Below, piece by piece: positions 1 to 11,340 of a DNA stretch of 64,000 nucleotides (the stretch's first letter is position 1; each line of letters starts with the position of its first letter). Under the pieces are notes generated by a model. That model searched no databases and was not told the DNA's origin. It saw only the letters and a program-made list of their open reading frames with translations. The DNA is from JAWKTV01 sp041398905 (lineage in GTDB: Bacteria; Planctomycetota; Planctomycetia; Planctomycetales; Planctomycetaceae): NCBI GenBank assembly GCA_041398905.1, contig JAWKTV010000013.1, positions 1 to 64,000 of the forward strand. Reading direction: 5' to 3'. Made by a program: the position numbers and the translations under genes.

Positions 1-429
1 GCCAGCCTGCTGCGGCTCAACGAGTCGCGGACGATCGATACGACCGGCTACGAATGGGACGCCGGCGCGAATCGCTGGCGGCGGGTCGCGTCGCCAGTTG
101 AACAGCGATCGCCGTTCTCATTGGCGGCGCGACCGCTCGCGGCCGCGCCGGCCATTCGGCTGGACGATGCTCACCTGTTGCTTTTCAGTGGAGCGACGGG
201 CCGGTACGTGACGCTCGACGTTCAGGATCGTCCGAACTTCCCCAACGACTATCTGATCTACGACGCCCGGTCGGATGTGTGGCAACTCGGGGGCCTGATG
301 CCGGCGGGGGTCGTCACCACGACCGCCGTCGAGTGGCAGGGGCGGATCGTGATTCCGTCGGGTGAAATTCGACCGGGCGTGCGAACGCCGCGCGTGCAAT
401 CGCTGGACCCGGCGAACGCATTGCAGTGA
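1..429 (+). CDS. Kelch/beta-propeller-like protein, 3' end only
   Basis: An open frame runs from the first base of the window to TGA at 427-429, giving 142 residues without a start, so the gene begins upstream. The fragment has kelch-like blade features: aromatic strands such as YEWDAGANRWRRV and YDARSDVWQLGGL, each ending in the W-x-x-hydrophobic pattern of Kelch repeats, and a VVEWQGRIVIPSGE-like turn. Kelch proteins fold as beta-propellers and usually bind proteins or sugars. In planctomycetes they are often secreted, but no signal can be seen here because the N-terminus is missing. It converges with metF, with 72 bp between the stops. The family call rests on the blade pattern only. Confidence 0.5.
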   Translation, partial: ASLLRLNESRTIDTTGYEWDAGANRWRRVASPVEQRSPFSLAARPLAAAPAIRLDDAHLLLFSGATGRYVTLDVQDRPNFPNDYLIYDARSDVWQLGGLMPAGVVTTTAVEWQGRIVIPSGEIRPGVRTPRVQSLDPANALQ

Positions 430-501
430 TCGTTCGCCGTTGGTTGCATGGCGGTGGGCGATCAGGCGAACGACGACACCTGTCGCGGCTGGCCACCTGC
501 T

Positions 502-1386
502 TCAGGCGGCGGCCGCGCCGGCGATTTCGAGCGAGTCGAGAATCTGCTCTGTCGCTTCGCTGCGGTTGAGGACGTAGAAGTGCATGCCCGGCACGCCGGC
601 ATCGATGAGTTCGCGACACTGCTGGATCGCGAACTCGACACCGATGGCGAACTGAGCGGGCTTGTCGTCCTTCACCGCTTCGAGTTTCGCTCCGAGTTGT
701 TCGGGAATCACGGCACCGCAGAGCGACGTGATTCGCTGGATGCGGGCGAACTCGGTGATCGGCATGATGCCGGGGACGATCGGGACTTCGATGCCGATAT
801 CACGGCAGCGTTTGACGAATTCGAAGAAGTTCTGGTTCTCGAAGAAGAGCTGCGTAAAAACGGCATCCGCGCCGGCGTGGACCTTGCGGCGGAGGTTGGC
901 GAGATCGACATCGAGGCTGGGGGCTTCGGGGTGCTTCTCCGGATAGCCGGCCACGCCGATGCCCAGTTCGGCATGATGCTCGCGGATGAGCGTCACCAAT
1001 TGGTTGGCGTGGGTGAGTCCCCCTTCGACGGCGCGAAACTCGGTCGCTCCGGCGGGTGGGTCACCCCGGAGGGCCATGATGTTGCCGATGCCGGCCCCGG
1101 TGGCGAGCCGCAGCCAGTTGAGTAGTTCCTGGCGTGTTGAACCGACGCAGGTGAAGTGGGCCGTGGCAGCGAGGCCATGTTGCTCCTGAATGGCTCGACA
1201 GATGTCGATGGTGCGGTGCTGCGTGCTGCCACCCGCGCCATAGGTGCAGGAAACGAAGGCGGGATCAAATCGCCGGAGTCGCGCGAGTGTCTCGTGGAGC
1301 GCAGCGTCGCCCTGCTCGCTCTTGGGCGGGAACACTTCGATCGACAGGCCGAAGCGGCCGTTCTGGTAGGTCTGTGGAATGTTCAT
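502..1386 (-). CDS. metF: Methylenetetrahydrofolate reductase
   Basis: The 294-residue product is full length for bacterial MetF, a cytosolic FAD-dependent TIM-barrel enzyme. It reduces 5,10-methylene-THF to 5-methyl-THF for methionine synthesis. Family landmarks are visible: SIEVFPPK near the N-terminus with the conserved glutamate (E17), FVSCTYGAGGS after strand 2, and NIMALRGDPP with D109 of the flavin site. Other conserved stretches are HFTCVGS and GIMPI. The start is ATG at 1386. The gene is divergent from the Tad ATPase gene, and 268 bp between them must hold both promoters. A second methionine-pathway gene (7610-8746) lies 6 kb away, not in the same operon. Identification is secure. 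Confidence 0.95.
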   Translation of the reverse strand: MNIPQTYQNGRFGLSIEVFPPKSEQGDAALHETLARLRRFDPAFVSCTYGAGGSTQHRTIDICRAIQEQHGLAATAHFTCVGSTRQELLNWLRLATGAGIGNIMALRGDPPAGATEFRAVEGGLTHANQLVTLIREHHAELGIGVAGYPEKHPEAPSLDVDLANLRRKVHAGADAVFTQLFFENQNFFEFVKRCRDIGIEVPIVPGIMPITEFARIQRITSLCGAVIPEQLGAKLEAVKDDKPAQFAIGVEFAIQQCRELIDAGVPGMHFYVLNRSEATEQILDSLEIAGAAAA

Positions 1387-1654
1387 AGCCGGACTTTAGT
1401 CAAAAAGATGATTTTCGACCAATTCCAATTCTCAGGTTCACTGGTCAAGGTCGAGCGGGGCCAGCGGAGGCTGACGGGAGCAACCCGCATCAAGCGGCGA
1501 ACGTTGTCTCAGGGCAACGACGGGGTGGTGAAAGTTCAACATTCTGGCGCACGCCGGTGAATTGTGACCTAGGTTCCAGTATCCCCGCGATGCGCGTCCC
1601 ACGTGCAACAGGACTTCGCGGTTGAGTCCCTTAGCTGAGAAAAGGTCGTAAGTC

Positions 1655-2998
<1,344 letters not shown>

Positions 2999-3073
2999 CG
3001 GCGAAGCGAATCGGAAGCCGCCGGCCGCCGCCACGCCACCTACGATCAACAACGACCTTTCGAGAACCGATCG

Positions 3074-3937
3074 ATGTCCTCCACCGTTCTGCCGAGCAAG
3101 CCGATTGACTCCCGCAAGGAGTTCTCGGGCATCCTCCGTGAGCAGTCGACCTTCGCCGCGCCGGGTGGTTCAGGAGTCGGCCACGAGATCAATGGCCGGT
3201 TCGATCAGCTCTTTTTGCAAACCGGCTGGGGGATTCCGCCAGCCGTGGTGCTGATGCTCTGCGTCATCTCCGCCGTGCTGCTGGGGGGAGCGGCGTTCGT
3301 CTGGAGCGAGCATCTGCTGCCGACGGCGATGGGTGCGTTTGTCGGCATGATCCTGCCGATCGGCGTCGCCACGCTCGCCCGCGGTTCGCGCCAGAAAACG
3401 ATCAACGAACAACTGCCCGGCATGATCGAAGAGCTGGCCCGCGCCGCCCGCACGGGCCGCAGCCTCGAAGCCTGCCTGGCGATGGTCGCCAAAGACACCA
3501 AAGCCCCGCTCGGCTCGGAGATGCAGTATTGCGTCGACAAGCTGAATCTCGGGATGACGATCCCGACCGCGTTCGCGCAGCTTCCGGAACGGACGGGCGT
3601 CGTGGGAACCAGCATCTTCACGACCGCGCTCGCCGTGCATCGACAGACCGGCGGCGACCTGGTGCACGTGCTCGACCGGCTGGCCCGGACGTTGCGAGAC
3701 CGCTCACAATTCCTCGGACGCCTGCGGGCATCGACGACCGCCAGCCGGCTGACCGCCTTGCTGATGATCGCCCTGCCTCCCTGCATCATCGCTTTCTTCC
3801 TGTTCCGCGACCCGGCCTACTTCCAGAACCTGATGGATTCGAGCTGGGGACGCGCCACGACGATCACCGCATTCGTACTGATGGTGGTCGGCTCGATCTG
3901 GGTGCTGCGTGTCCTCACCAGCAGCCGCAAGGTTTAG
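3074..3937 (+). CDS. tadB: Tad platform protein TadB (type II secretion F domain)
   Basis: The 287-residue membrane protein has the T2SSF layout. There are two TM helices at about 58-78 and 84-103, a cytoplasmic helical domain (EELARAARTGRSLEACLAM, then TAFAQLPERTGV and VHRQTGGDLVHVLD), and two C-terminal helices starting LTALLMIALPPCIIAF and ITAFVLMVVGSIWVL. The RTGRSLEACL and TGGDLVHVLDRLARTLRDR elements are characteristic of TadB. It forms the inner-membrane platform with TadC that the ATPase drives. It sits between tadA and tadC in the same orientation, so one transcript is likely. Confidence 0.9.
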   Translation: MSSTVLPSKPIDSRKEFSGILREQSTFAAPGGSGVGHEINGRFDQLFLQTGWGIPPAVVLMLCVISAVLLGGAAFVWSEHLLPTAMGAFVGMILPIGVATLARGSRQKTINEQLPGMIEELARAARTGRSLEACLAMVAKDTKAPLGSEMQYCVDKLNLGMTIPTAFAQLPERTGVVGTSIFTTALAVHRQTGGDLVHVLDRLARTLRDRSQFLGRLRASTTASRLTALLMIALPPCIIAFFLFRDPAYFQNLMDSSWGRATTITAFVLMVVGSIWVLRVLTSSRKV

Positions 3938-4052
3938 ACGATCCCAAGTTCGATCCTGAACTGCCGCCTGCGGCTTGGACGCAGGTGACCTCCCTGACGA
4001 CTGACATTCCCGGGCGAGCATCCAGCCGCCTGAACGACCTTCGAGCAAAGCC

Positions 4053-5256
4053 ATGACTCCGTTTGCGAAACTGCTGCTGCTGGGCCTCATCGCGATCTGC
4101 GTGCTGGTGTTGCTGGTGCGGGTTGGCCTCCGGTGGTGGCGCAGCCGTCAGGCTCAACAAGCAATGCCGCTCCCGCCGCAACAGGCCTACGATCCGGCAC
4201 CGCTCGAACCCTGTCGTTCCGAGCATTTGTCCGACATCGCGCCTGGCATCACCCGTAGCACGACTGGCGTCAACGAGCAACGGGCCGACGCCTCCTCACC
4301 GAACGAGGCGGACCTGCGTGGCCGGTCCAGTGAACCGACTGCTGCACTTCCCTACATGCCGAATCGCGAGTTGCATGCCGTCACAGCCAACTACGTCGCT
4401 CAGCCGGGACGCCGCTACGAGGCATCGGACCTGCCGTTCTCCGACACCAGCGACTACACCTTCGGTGCGGCGACCCCGTTGCTCGCCGCCATGCTGCCGG
4501 AGTCGGACGAGAAGAAGGTTGCGATGAAAAAAGCACTGCAGCGGGCGGGATACTACACCCCGCACGCCTGGCAGAACCTCGCGGCGACACGGTACATCGG
4601 CATGATCCTGCCGATCCTGCTGTTCGGCCTGTTGCTCATCATCGTGCCGCCGAGCATGGAGCTGGCGATCATCGGCTGCCTGGTCGCGCCTGCGATTTGG
4701 ATACGCGATGCCGGGTCTGCTTGTGCAAGGGCAAGCGACCTCCCGCATCAAAGAGATCGAGCAAGGCATGCCCGACATGATCGACATGCTCAACATGTGT
4801 GTCAGCCAGGGAATGACGTTGCCCACCGCGCTCGGCCGCGTCGGGCAGGAACTCCGCGGCGTCTACCCGGCTCTGTCCAAGGAGCTGGCGATTGTCAGCG
4901 ATCAATCACGCATCGCCGGATTGCCCGGCGCACTCGACAGCATGGCCGATCGGATTGACTCGCCCGATGTGCATTCATTCACGTCGCTGCTCGTCCAGAC
5001 CGAGCAGATGGGCACCAGCGTCTCCGGAGCCTTGACCGACTACTCGGAGAATATGCGTGAGAGCCTGCGGCAGCGGTCCGACCAGAAGGCGAACGCCGCG
5101 ACCTTCAAGCTGCTGTTCCCGACCGTGCTGTGCCTGATGCCCGCCGTCTTCCTGTTCCTGCTCGGCCCGGCGATCGTGCAGCTCAGCGACTTCTATAAGG
5201 GGCGGCGGCACCGAGCTGCTGCGAAACGGTGGAGCCTCGGCGACGATCAATCGTAA
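4053..5256 (+). CDS. tadC: Tad platform protein TadC, one frameshift
   Basis: Two overlapping frames together encode one T2SSF-domain protein of about 400 residues. The first frame (from ATG 4053) gives an N-terminal TM helix, a Pro/Gln-rich linker and the TM pair ending LAIIGCLVAPA. The second, +1 frame resumes as FGYAMPGLLVQGQATSRIKE and carries the conserved IEQGMPDMIDML, VQTEQMGTSVSGAL and the final TM helix LFPTVLCLMPAVFLFLLGPA. Continuity is restored by removing one base near 4694. Either the consensus has an extra base or the gene is broken. The intact downstream half argues for a sequence error. It is the last gene of the tad block and is followed by a strong hairpin at 5320. Confidence 0.85.
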
Positions 5257-5276
5257 CGCCGAGCCTTGATCCGCAG

Positions 5277-5292
5277 GTGGCGGGCACGCCAC
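5277..5292 (+). terminator. Short hairpin after tadC
   Basis: A perfect 6-bp GC-rich stem (GTGGCG/CGCCAC) with a 4-base loop begins 20 bases after the tadC stop. On its own it is weak and lacks a T run. It may cooperate with the larger hairpin 28 bases further on. Confidence 0.3.
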
Positions 5293-5319
5293 TTCGAGCT
5301 TAAGACTGATTCGCATTCC

Positions 5320-5351
5320 GCGTCCCGGCCGCACCCCAGCGTCCGGGACGC
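5320..5351 (+). terminator. Terminator hairpin after the tad block
   Basis: A perfect 9-bp inverted repeat (GCGTCCCGG at 5320-5328 and CCGGGACGC at 5343-5351) has a 14-base loop and is followed directly by TGTTT. It lies 64 bases after tadC and between convergent genes, as expected of a terminator for the tad transcript. Confidence 0.6.
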
Positions 5352-5436
5352 TGTTTGCGCTGCCGGCGGGAACCTCCGATCGACCACAGTTGCACGGGGA
5401 TTCGCGCATCGCGCGACTGGAGCATCATCACATCGT

Positions 5437-6331
5437 TCAAAACCGTGCCTGCCTTCGGCCGAGGTACTCGACCAGCGCGGAATCGAATCTCATGCTGGTG
5501 TCGAGGGGCACGTAGTCCGCTCCACAGGCCATGCATTCGCGGCGATACCCGTCACGCATCTCCCGCAGCGCGTCGAGATAGTCCGCGCGAATCGAAGTCG
5601 CGTCGACGACTTGCGACTCGCCTGTCTCAGGGTCCTTGAGGTCGTACATGCCGTCAAACGGGAATGGACCTCCGCCTCATCCAGGACGTGAAACGGTGAT
5701 GACGTCGTGCCCGCCGAAACGTGCAGCATGCGGACCGCGCGGATGACGGGTTCCGGATCGGTCAACAGGTCGGAGAAGAGCATGATGAGGCCTCTTGTGC
5801 CGCACCATTGAAGCAAACCGTTCGAGGTTGCGGGCGACGCTGGTGTTCCCCGAAGGCCTCGCGCGGGCCAACACGGCCAGGATGTTCGCCAACTGCGATA
5901 CCGCTTGCTGCGGGCTGGCAGGCCGCGCGCGACCCGTCGTCAAAGGTGATCAGCCCGATCGGGTCTTGCTGATGCACCATCAGGTACGCTGCGCCGCCGC
6001 GAGGCAGATTGAGAAGTCGAACTCGTCAGCTCCTATCGGTGCGTATCCCATGCTGGCGGACAGATCCATCAGCAGGTAGCCGGTGATGTTGGTCTCCGCC
6101 TGATACTTCTTGATGTAGTAGCGATCCGTCTTATGCAGACGAGCCAGTCGATGTCCTTCGGATCGTCCCCTGCGTGTAGCGTCGATGCCGCTGAACTCGA
6201 CGCGAACCACAGAAACGGCGAAGCGTGCAGGCCGGAAAAAGAAAGCCCTCCACGATGAACTTTGCCCGCAAGTCGAGCCGCGCGACGTGGCGAATGACTT
6301 CCGGCTTCAGGTACTGCTCGGCGGAGGACAT
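5437..6331 (-). pseudogene. DUF58 protein, broken by at least six frameshifts
   Basis: Pieces in all three minus-strand frames line up in order as one DUF58 (MoxR-associated, vWA-like) protein of about 295 residues. They are MSSAEQYLKPEVI (start 6331), the DDPKDIDWLV hallmark, YLLMDLSASMGY (the MIDAS-like D-x-S-x-S), DPIGLITFDDG, GLIMLFSDLLTDPE and finally MYDLKDPETGE to the stop at 5437. DUF58 proteins are usually encoded beside a MoxR AAA+ ATPase in aerotolerance-type operons; none is visible here. No single frame covers more than about 70 residues, so as written the gene cannot be functional. Six breaks in 0.9 kb, next to another badly broken gene, suggest a poor consensus stretch rather than old decay, because the pieces themselves are well conserved. 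Confidence 0.8.
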
Positions 6332-6652
6332 GGCGATCAAGCGAGGTGAATGTGCCACCGCTACTCAAACGCGCGGCGGATGAACGATCAACGGGAGGGC
6401 CGGCTTACCTGGTCACTGATCCGCAGGGGCGAAGACTTCCACTCATTCCGAGCTGCCCGCGCAGGGGACGCACCCCGACCGGCGACGTCCCCGACTCAAC
6501 TCGAAATTACCAGACCCGACCGCCCGGCATGTCCGGCACAGCCGGACGCCGTTCTCCGGCCGGTCCAGCAGTTTCCGCAACCGCACGCTCTGGCGGAACT
6601 AGATTGTCAACAGTGTTCCTTTGCTCCCTGCAGATTCCCGGAACCCCGGCCC
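6332..6652. other. Divergent intergenic region, 321 bp
   Basis: This region lies between the starts of the DUF58 gene (-) and the response-regulator gene (+), so it should hold both promoters. I see no convincing -35/-10 pair, repeat or small gene. The frames that cross it have no recognisable protein content. Confidence 0.5.
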
Positions 6653-7592
6653 ATGTTCATGGCATACCTCCTGATTGTAGACGATTCGTCCGTCGACCGC
6701 CGGTTGCTGGAAGGCTGCTTGAGTGGTGTCGGTCATGACACGTCACCGCCGCCAGCCGCGGCCGGCGCTGCCGACGCGACTGTCGCTGCATCCGATCGAC
6801 GCGATCATCAGCGACCATCAACGCCTGATCAGTCCGGCACGAACTGCTGCGTGAGGTCCGCAGACAGCATCCCGCGCTTATCTGTGCTGGTCACAGGCGG
6901 CACCCGGAGCAGACGGCCATCGAAGCACTATGGTACGGCGCCAGTGACTATGTCGCCAAAGAGCGAGCTGGTCCATGAACTGCCGATCGTCGTGGGCCGT
7001 GTGCTGGAGAAGTCTGCCTGGGCTGGCTTCGTGCGGACGCCGTTTGCGACGCGCTGACCCATCAGTCCATCGAGCTGCAAGTCGGCAACCGCCGAGCCGC
7101 TCGTGGGCCATGTGGTCGACCGACTGTTGTTACAGATCCTGCGAGATGGGAGTCATCACGGGAAATGGAAGAGATTCCGGCATTATGGTCGCCGGAAGAG
7201 GTCCTGGTCACGCGAGATTCACGGGAACCTGGAAGTCAGTTCGAAACCGCGCGAACTCGACGATCACCCTTGACACAGCCATTGGAGGCGGCACCGAGAA
7301 TGCACGGCTCGCCGATCGACGAGTCACGATCCGCTGCGACGTCTCTCGGAATTGCGTCACCTACGAGATCCGCGACGAGGGCCGCGGCTTCGACGTGCGA
7401 AACCTGCCCGACCCGCGCGACCCCGACCGCATCGGCCTCTCCAGTGGCCGCGGCGTCCTGATGATGCGGGCGTTCATGGACGAGGTGACCTACAACGATC
7501 GCGGGAACGCGGTGACGATGGTCAAGTATCGCGCCGTGCAGCCCGCAATCGGCGCGAAAGCTGAGATTCTGCACGATGCCATCGCTGGCTGA
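6653..7592 (+). pseudogene. Response-regulator receiver fused to RsbW-like HATPase, frameshifted
   Basis: The N-terminal frame (ATG 6653 or 6659) gives AYLLIVDDSSVDRRLLEG, a classic receiver-domain strand 1 with the paired aspartates. Later pieces in other frames give SVLVTGG and KSELVHELPIVVGRVLE, the receiver C-terminus. The last frame encodes an HATPase_c domain with HGNLEVSS (N-box), VTYEIRDEGRGFD (G1 box) and a GRGVLMMRAFMDEV (G2) element, ending at TGA 7592. There is no HisKA dimerisation domain, so the HATPase is of the anti-sigma/RsbW type. Such proteins couple a phosphorylation input to serine-kinase or anti-sigma output. At least four frame changes occur between 6745 and 7290. Conservation across the breaks favours consensus error over decay. 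Confidence 0.75.
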
Positions 7593-7609
7593 CGAACGAT
7601 CACCCCCGC

Positions 7610-8746
7610 TCAGGCAAGCGCCTGCTGGAAGTCATGCAGGAGATCGTCGGGATGCTCGATGCCGACGGAGACGCGAATCGTGCTCTCAGTGATGCCGGCC
7701 TCGCGCCGTGCGGCCTGCGTGATTGAAGCGTGCGACATCGTTTCCGGGTACTCGATGAGCGACTCGACACCTCCGAGCGATTCCGCGAGCGTGAACAGTT
7801 CAATCTTCTTGAGGAACGCTTCCACCGCGGGCCGGCCTCCCTTGAGGTCGCAACTGAGCATCGCTCCGAAGCCCTTCTGTTGCCGCTTGGCGAGGGTGTG
7901 GCCGGGATGGCTCGCCAAACCGGGGTAATACACCCGCTCCACTTTGGGATGCTGAGCGAGCATCTCCGCCAGCGCCTGCGCACCCCGCTGATGGGCCTCC
8001 ATGCGGGGGCCGAGCGTCTTCAATCCGCGCAACACCAGCCAGGCGTCGAAGGGCGAGCAGCCTTGCCCATACGCGTTGACGACCGCGGCGATGCGGTCGC
8101 GATGTTCCTCGTTGCTGGTCACCACGCAGCCCCCCACCACGTCCGAGTGGCCATTGAGGTACTTGGTCGTGGAGTGCATCACAACGTCGACACCGAGTTC
8201 GAGCGGCCGCTGCAGATAAGGTGACAGGAAGGTGTTGTCGGCAATGGTCAACAGCCCCTTCGAATGCGCGATCTCCGCCATTGCGGCGATGTCGACGATG
8301 TTGAGCAGCGGATTGCTGGGGGTCTCGATCCAGATGCCGCGCGTCTCGGGCCGGATGGCTGCGCGGACATTCGCAGGGTCACCCATATTGACGAAGGAAA
8401 AATGGTAACCCTGCTTCGAGAGGTAATCGGCGAACAGCCGGTACGTCCCGCCATAGATGTCGTGACCGGTGATGATGTGGTCGCCGGGGTTGAAGAGTTG
8501 CATGGCGGTCGCCACCGCGGCCATGCCGGTGCAGACGGCCTTGCAGTCGATGCCCCCCTCGAGCGAGGCGATGTTCTCTTCGAGCGCCCGCCGTGTGGGA
8601 TTGCCGCTGCGGGTGTAGTCGAACCCGCGATGAGTCGCGAGGTCATCCCAGGCGAACGTCGACGTCGGGTAGATGGGCGTGGTGACGCTGTTGTACGCGC
8701 CATCCTTGTAGACGCCGGTGTGAACGCAGCGGGTCTGAAAATGCAT
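7610..8746 (-). CDS. metB: Cystathionine gamma-synthase/PLP trans-sulfuration enzyme
   Basis: This 378-residue cytosolic PLP enzyme is full length for the Cys/Met metabolism family. Visible landmarks are FDYTRSGNPTR (substrate and PLP phosphate contacts), DIYGGTYRLF, ETPSNPLL, ADNTFLSPYLQRPLELG, and the PLP-lysine motif HSTTKYLNGHSD with K195. The family joins activated homoserine to cysteine (MetB) or catalyses related gamma-replacement or elimination. Sequence alone does not fully separate cystathionine gamma-synthase from gamma-lyase or O-acetylhomoserine sulfhydrylase. Its length and the N-terminal RCVHTGVYKDGAYNSV fit MetB or CGL best. It lies 120 bp downstream of pgpH on the same strand, with a hairpin between them. 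Confidence 0.88.
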   Translation of the reverse strand: MHFQTRCVHTGVYKDGAYNSVTTPIYPTSTFAWDDLATHRGFDYTRSGNPTRRALEENIASLEGGIDCKAVCTGMAAVATAMQLFNPGDHIITGHDIYGGTYRLFADYLSKQGYHFSFVNMGDPANVRAAIRPETRGIWIETPSNPLLNIVDIAAMAEIAHSKGLLTIADNTFLSPYLQRPLELGVDVVMHSTTKYLNGHSDVVGGCVVTSNEEHRDRIAAVVNAYGQGCSPFDAWLVLRGLKTLGPRMEAHQRGAQALAEMLAQHPKVERVYYPGLASHPGHTLAKRQQKGFGAMLSCDLKGGRPAVEAFLKKIELFTLAESLGGVESLIEYPETMSHASITQAARREAGITESTIRVSVGIEHPDDLLHDFQQALA

Positions 8747-8829
8747 GATTCGGTCGGTGCTGGTGTTGAGTCGCCCGCTGGGGCGACGCCTTGTCAGGGA
8801 GGTTGGGCAAATGATCGTGACGTACTTCT

Positions 8830-8847
8830 GAACGCCGGCTGGCGTTC
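8830..8847 (-). terminator. Hairpin between pgpH and metB
   Basis: A perfect 7-bp palindrome (GAACGCC/GGCGTTC, loop GGCT) sits 20 bases downstream of the pgpH stop. There is no T run, so it may be a weak terminator or an mRNA-stabilising hairpin. Confidence 0.4.
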
Positions 8848-8866
8848 CGGCGGCGGCGTTCCCGGC

Positions 8867-11226
8867 CTACGCGGACTTCACATCTCCCTTGGCGTCGGGA
8901 TAGCGGATGCGTCCGTGATAAATGCCGATCAGCGACTTGACGAGCGCCTTCTCGATCGTGCGGATATCGCTGAGCTTGAGCGCGCACTCCTCGAACTGGC
9001 CGTCCAACAGTCGCTTCATCGTCAGGTTTCGCACGAGCGTCTCGATCCGCTTGGGCGTCGGATCACTCAGCGTGCGACTGGCGCTTTCGACGCAGTCGGC
9101 CAGCATGAGCACGCCCGCTTCCGGGGTCTGCGGCTTCGGGCCTGGATAGCGAAACGCCGACTCCTCGGCATCGTTTTCGTGATCGGGGTCCTGTTCGGCC
9201 TGCCGGGTTGCGGCGTTGTAGAAGTACTCAACCAGAGTCGTTCCGTGATGCTGCTCGATGAAGTCGATGAGCGCAAGCGGGGCAAGTGATGCTGTTCCGC
9301 CAGATCGACGCCGTCTTTCACATGACCGATGATCACCAGCGTGCTCATCGCCGGTGCAAGCTGCTTGTGCCGACTCTCATCGCCTGTATGCACGTTCTCG
9401 ATGAAATACTGCGGCTTGAGCATCTTGCCGATGTCATGGAAGTATGCTCCCACGCGGACCAGCAGGCCATTGGCGCCAATCGCCTCGGCTGCGGCCTCGG
9501 CGACGCTCGCGACGGCGATCGAGTGGTTGTAGGTTCCCGGAGCGCGGCGGACGAGTTCCTGCAGTAGCGGGTGTGACGGGTCGCTGAGTTCCAGCAGCGA
9601 AATGTCCGTGACGACGCCGAACATCCGTTCGATGAACGGCAAGCTGCCCGCGACCACATAGCCAGCGGCCAGACACCATCCCGCACCCCAGATCGCATGC
9701 GCGAGCATCGCCTGCTTCTGCAGCGACTCGTCAAGCGTCTGGCTTTGAATGATGTCGACACCACACGTCGTAAGGAAGTAGGTCACTCCCGCATAGAAGC
9801 CGACTTTGATCAGCGCCGACCGCGATGCGACCCGCTTGAGCGGAATCGCCGTCGCGGCGGCGGTGCTCATCAGAATGACGAACTGGTCGAACTGCATGGT
9901 GGTCGACAGCGTCAACAGCAGTGCGAGGGTGAAGCCCGTGAGTGTCGCCAGCACCTGATTGAACGCGATGGCGAAGATCATCACGATGACTACAAGTGGG
10001 ATGACCTCGGCCCGCGCCCAGTACGACAGCCAGCGACCAATCGCGACAGCGATGACGGTTGCTGTGACATAGACGGCGAGTCGACTGAGGCTGTGCGCCA
10101 GCCGCGGTTCGTACCAGACGAAGTAAAAGCCCTGCAGGAACGCGAGAACGACGAGCATGAAGAACACGACGCCCACGCGGACAAACCGCGCCGGCACACC
10201 GATTTGATCTTCGACCGCGCGGTACTCCGCCCGCAGCAAGGTCAGACTGTCGAGCGTGACCATCTCACCGGGCATCACCAGCCTGTCCCCGGCCGTGTAC
10301 TCGTCATAAATGTCGGCGATCTTCCGACGCGCCGCCTCTTTCGTTTCGCGGGTTTCAACGTCGTCGTACCGCATGGTCGTCGGCGTCATGCGGAGCAGCC
10401 AGTGGGACAACGCCGGGCGAATCTCCGCCGGAATCGCCGGATACGACAGCCACGACTTGCCGAGATCACCCGCGTCAGTCAACCGCGGTTCGAGCTGCAC
10501 CTGCGGCAGAAACAAGTCGGCGGCGTCTTCACCTTCCCACGCGGTGCGGATGTGCAGCCGGCTGCCCTCATCGATACGGTTCCGGCGGTCACCCACTTCC
10601 TTTGGGTCGACGATGCCGATTTGCCTGAGCGGGGTGATGAACTTCGTGAAGTCATCGATAATGTCGTCGATCCGCTGGCGGGCGGTCAATTCGTCCGCCA
10701 TGGTGACCGCTCCCTTCAACCGACGAAACCGCTCGTCCGCCGAGTTGGCCTGAAACGGCCCCAGGATCGGTTTGCCATCGGTACCAATGACGGGGTCGTA
10801 CATCCCGAACGCTTTACGAACCGACTCATCCAGTTCGTCGATCGACTCGGCCCGGCTGATTTCTCCGAGCGCCGCCCGTAACTGCTGTGGCAGCGGGTCC
10901 AGCAACTCCGGACGATTATTGAAGATGAACGGTGCCTGGTCCTCCGCGGCACTCCTTGCCTGCTCGGTCTCGCGCTCATTGATCCTCCGAAAATTGACCT
11001 TGGCCGCGATTCCATGCGGCGGACGATCCCCTTCCCGGAACGGAAACGGCGCCCGCCAGGCTTCAGTCGCCACCAGCATCGCCAGGATCGCCAGCAGGCA
11101 GATACTCAACCGCAGCAGCACGCCGCGATCCTGGAACGCCGCGCTCAATCGCGACCAGAGGCTCCCCTGGTTACGAAACGCGACGGTCCGCGACAGGCGG
11201 GTGCGTCTGGGTGAAAGGCCGAACAT
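8867..11226 (-). CDS. pgpH: PgpH-type 7TM HD phosphohydrolase (c-di-AMP phosphodiesterase), one frameshift
   Basis: The protein is about 786 residues once one break is bridged. It has an N-terminal TM helix and then a large extracellular 7TMR-HDED domain (GIAAKVNFRRINERET, EDQAPFIFNN). A block of seven TM helices follows (from FVRVGVVFFMLVVLAFLQGF), and then an HD domain with APGTYNHSIAVA and the metal-binding AYFHDIGKM (around 9420-9446). PgpH/YqfF homologues hydrolyse c-di-AMP at the inner membrane. The frame changes near 9273: HLPRL should continue ALIDFIEQHHGTTLVEYF, and the true C-terminus (MLMLADCVESASRTL onward, ending at 8867) is in the other frame. One missing base explains it. It lies 114 bp downstream of phoH, the classic phoH-pgpH order. 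Confidence 0.9.
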
Positions 11227-11340
11227 GGTAGCTGGTGAGTGAGTCCGCTCAGGCGAGCCGCGGCGGCGGCCAGTGCTCGCAAGTCAATTCCGAATCCGAA
11301 TCCTCAAACCGCGAAAACGCGATGCGACCGTGTGACGATG

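Noticed and set aside
448..1125. 225-residue plus-strand open frame
   Set aside because: It runs antisense through metF, which is secure; the open frame comes from high GC.
4690..4700. Programmed ribosomal frameshift in tadC
   Set aside because: No slippery heptamer with downstream hairpin is evident, and similar single-base breaks occur in many unrelated genes here, so consensus error is simpler.
9697..10881. 394-residue plus-strand open frame
   Set aside because: It is antisense to pgpH and is rich in Arg, His and Asp without a domain.
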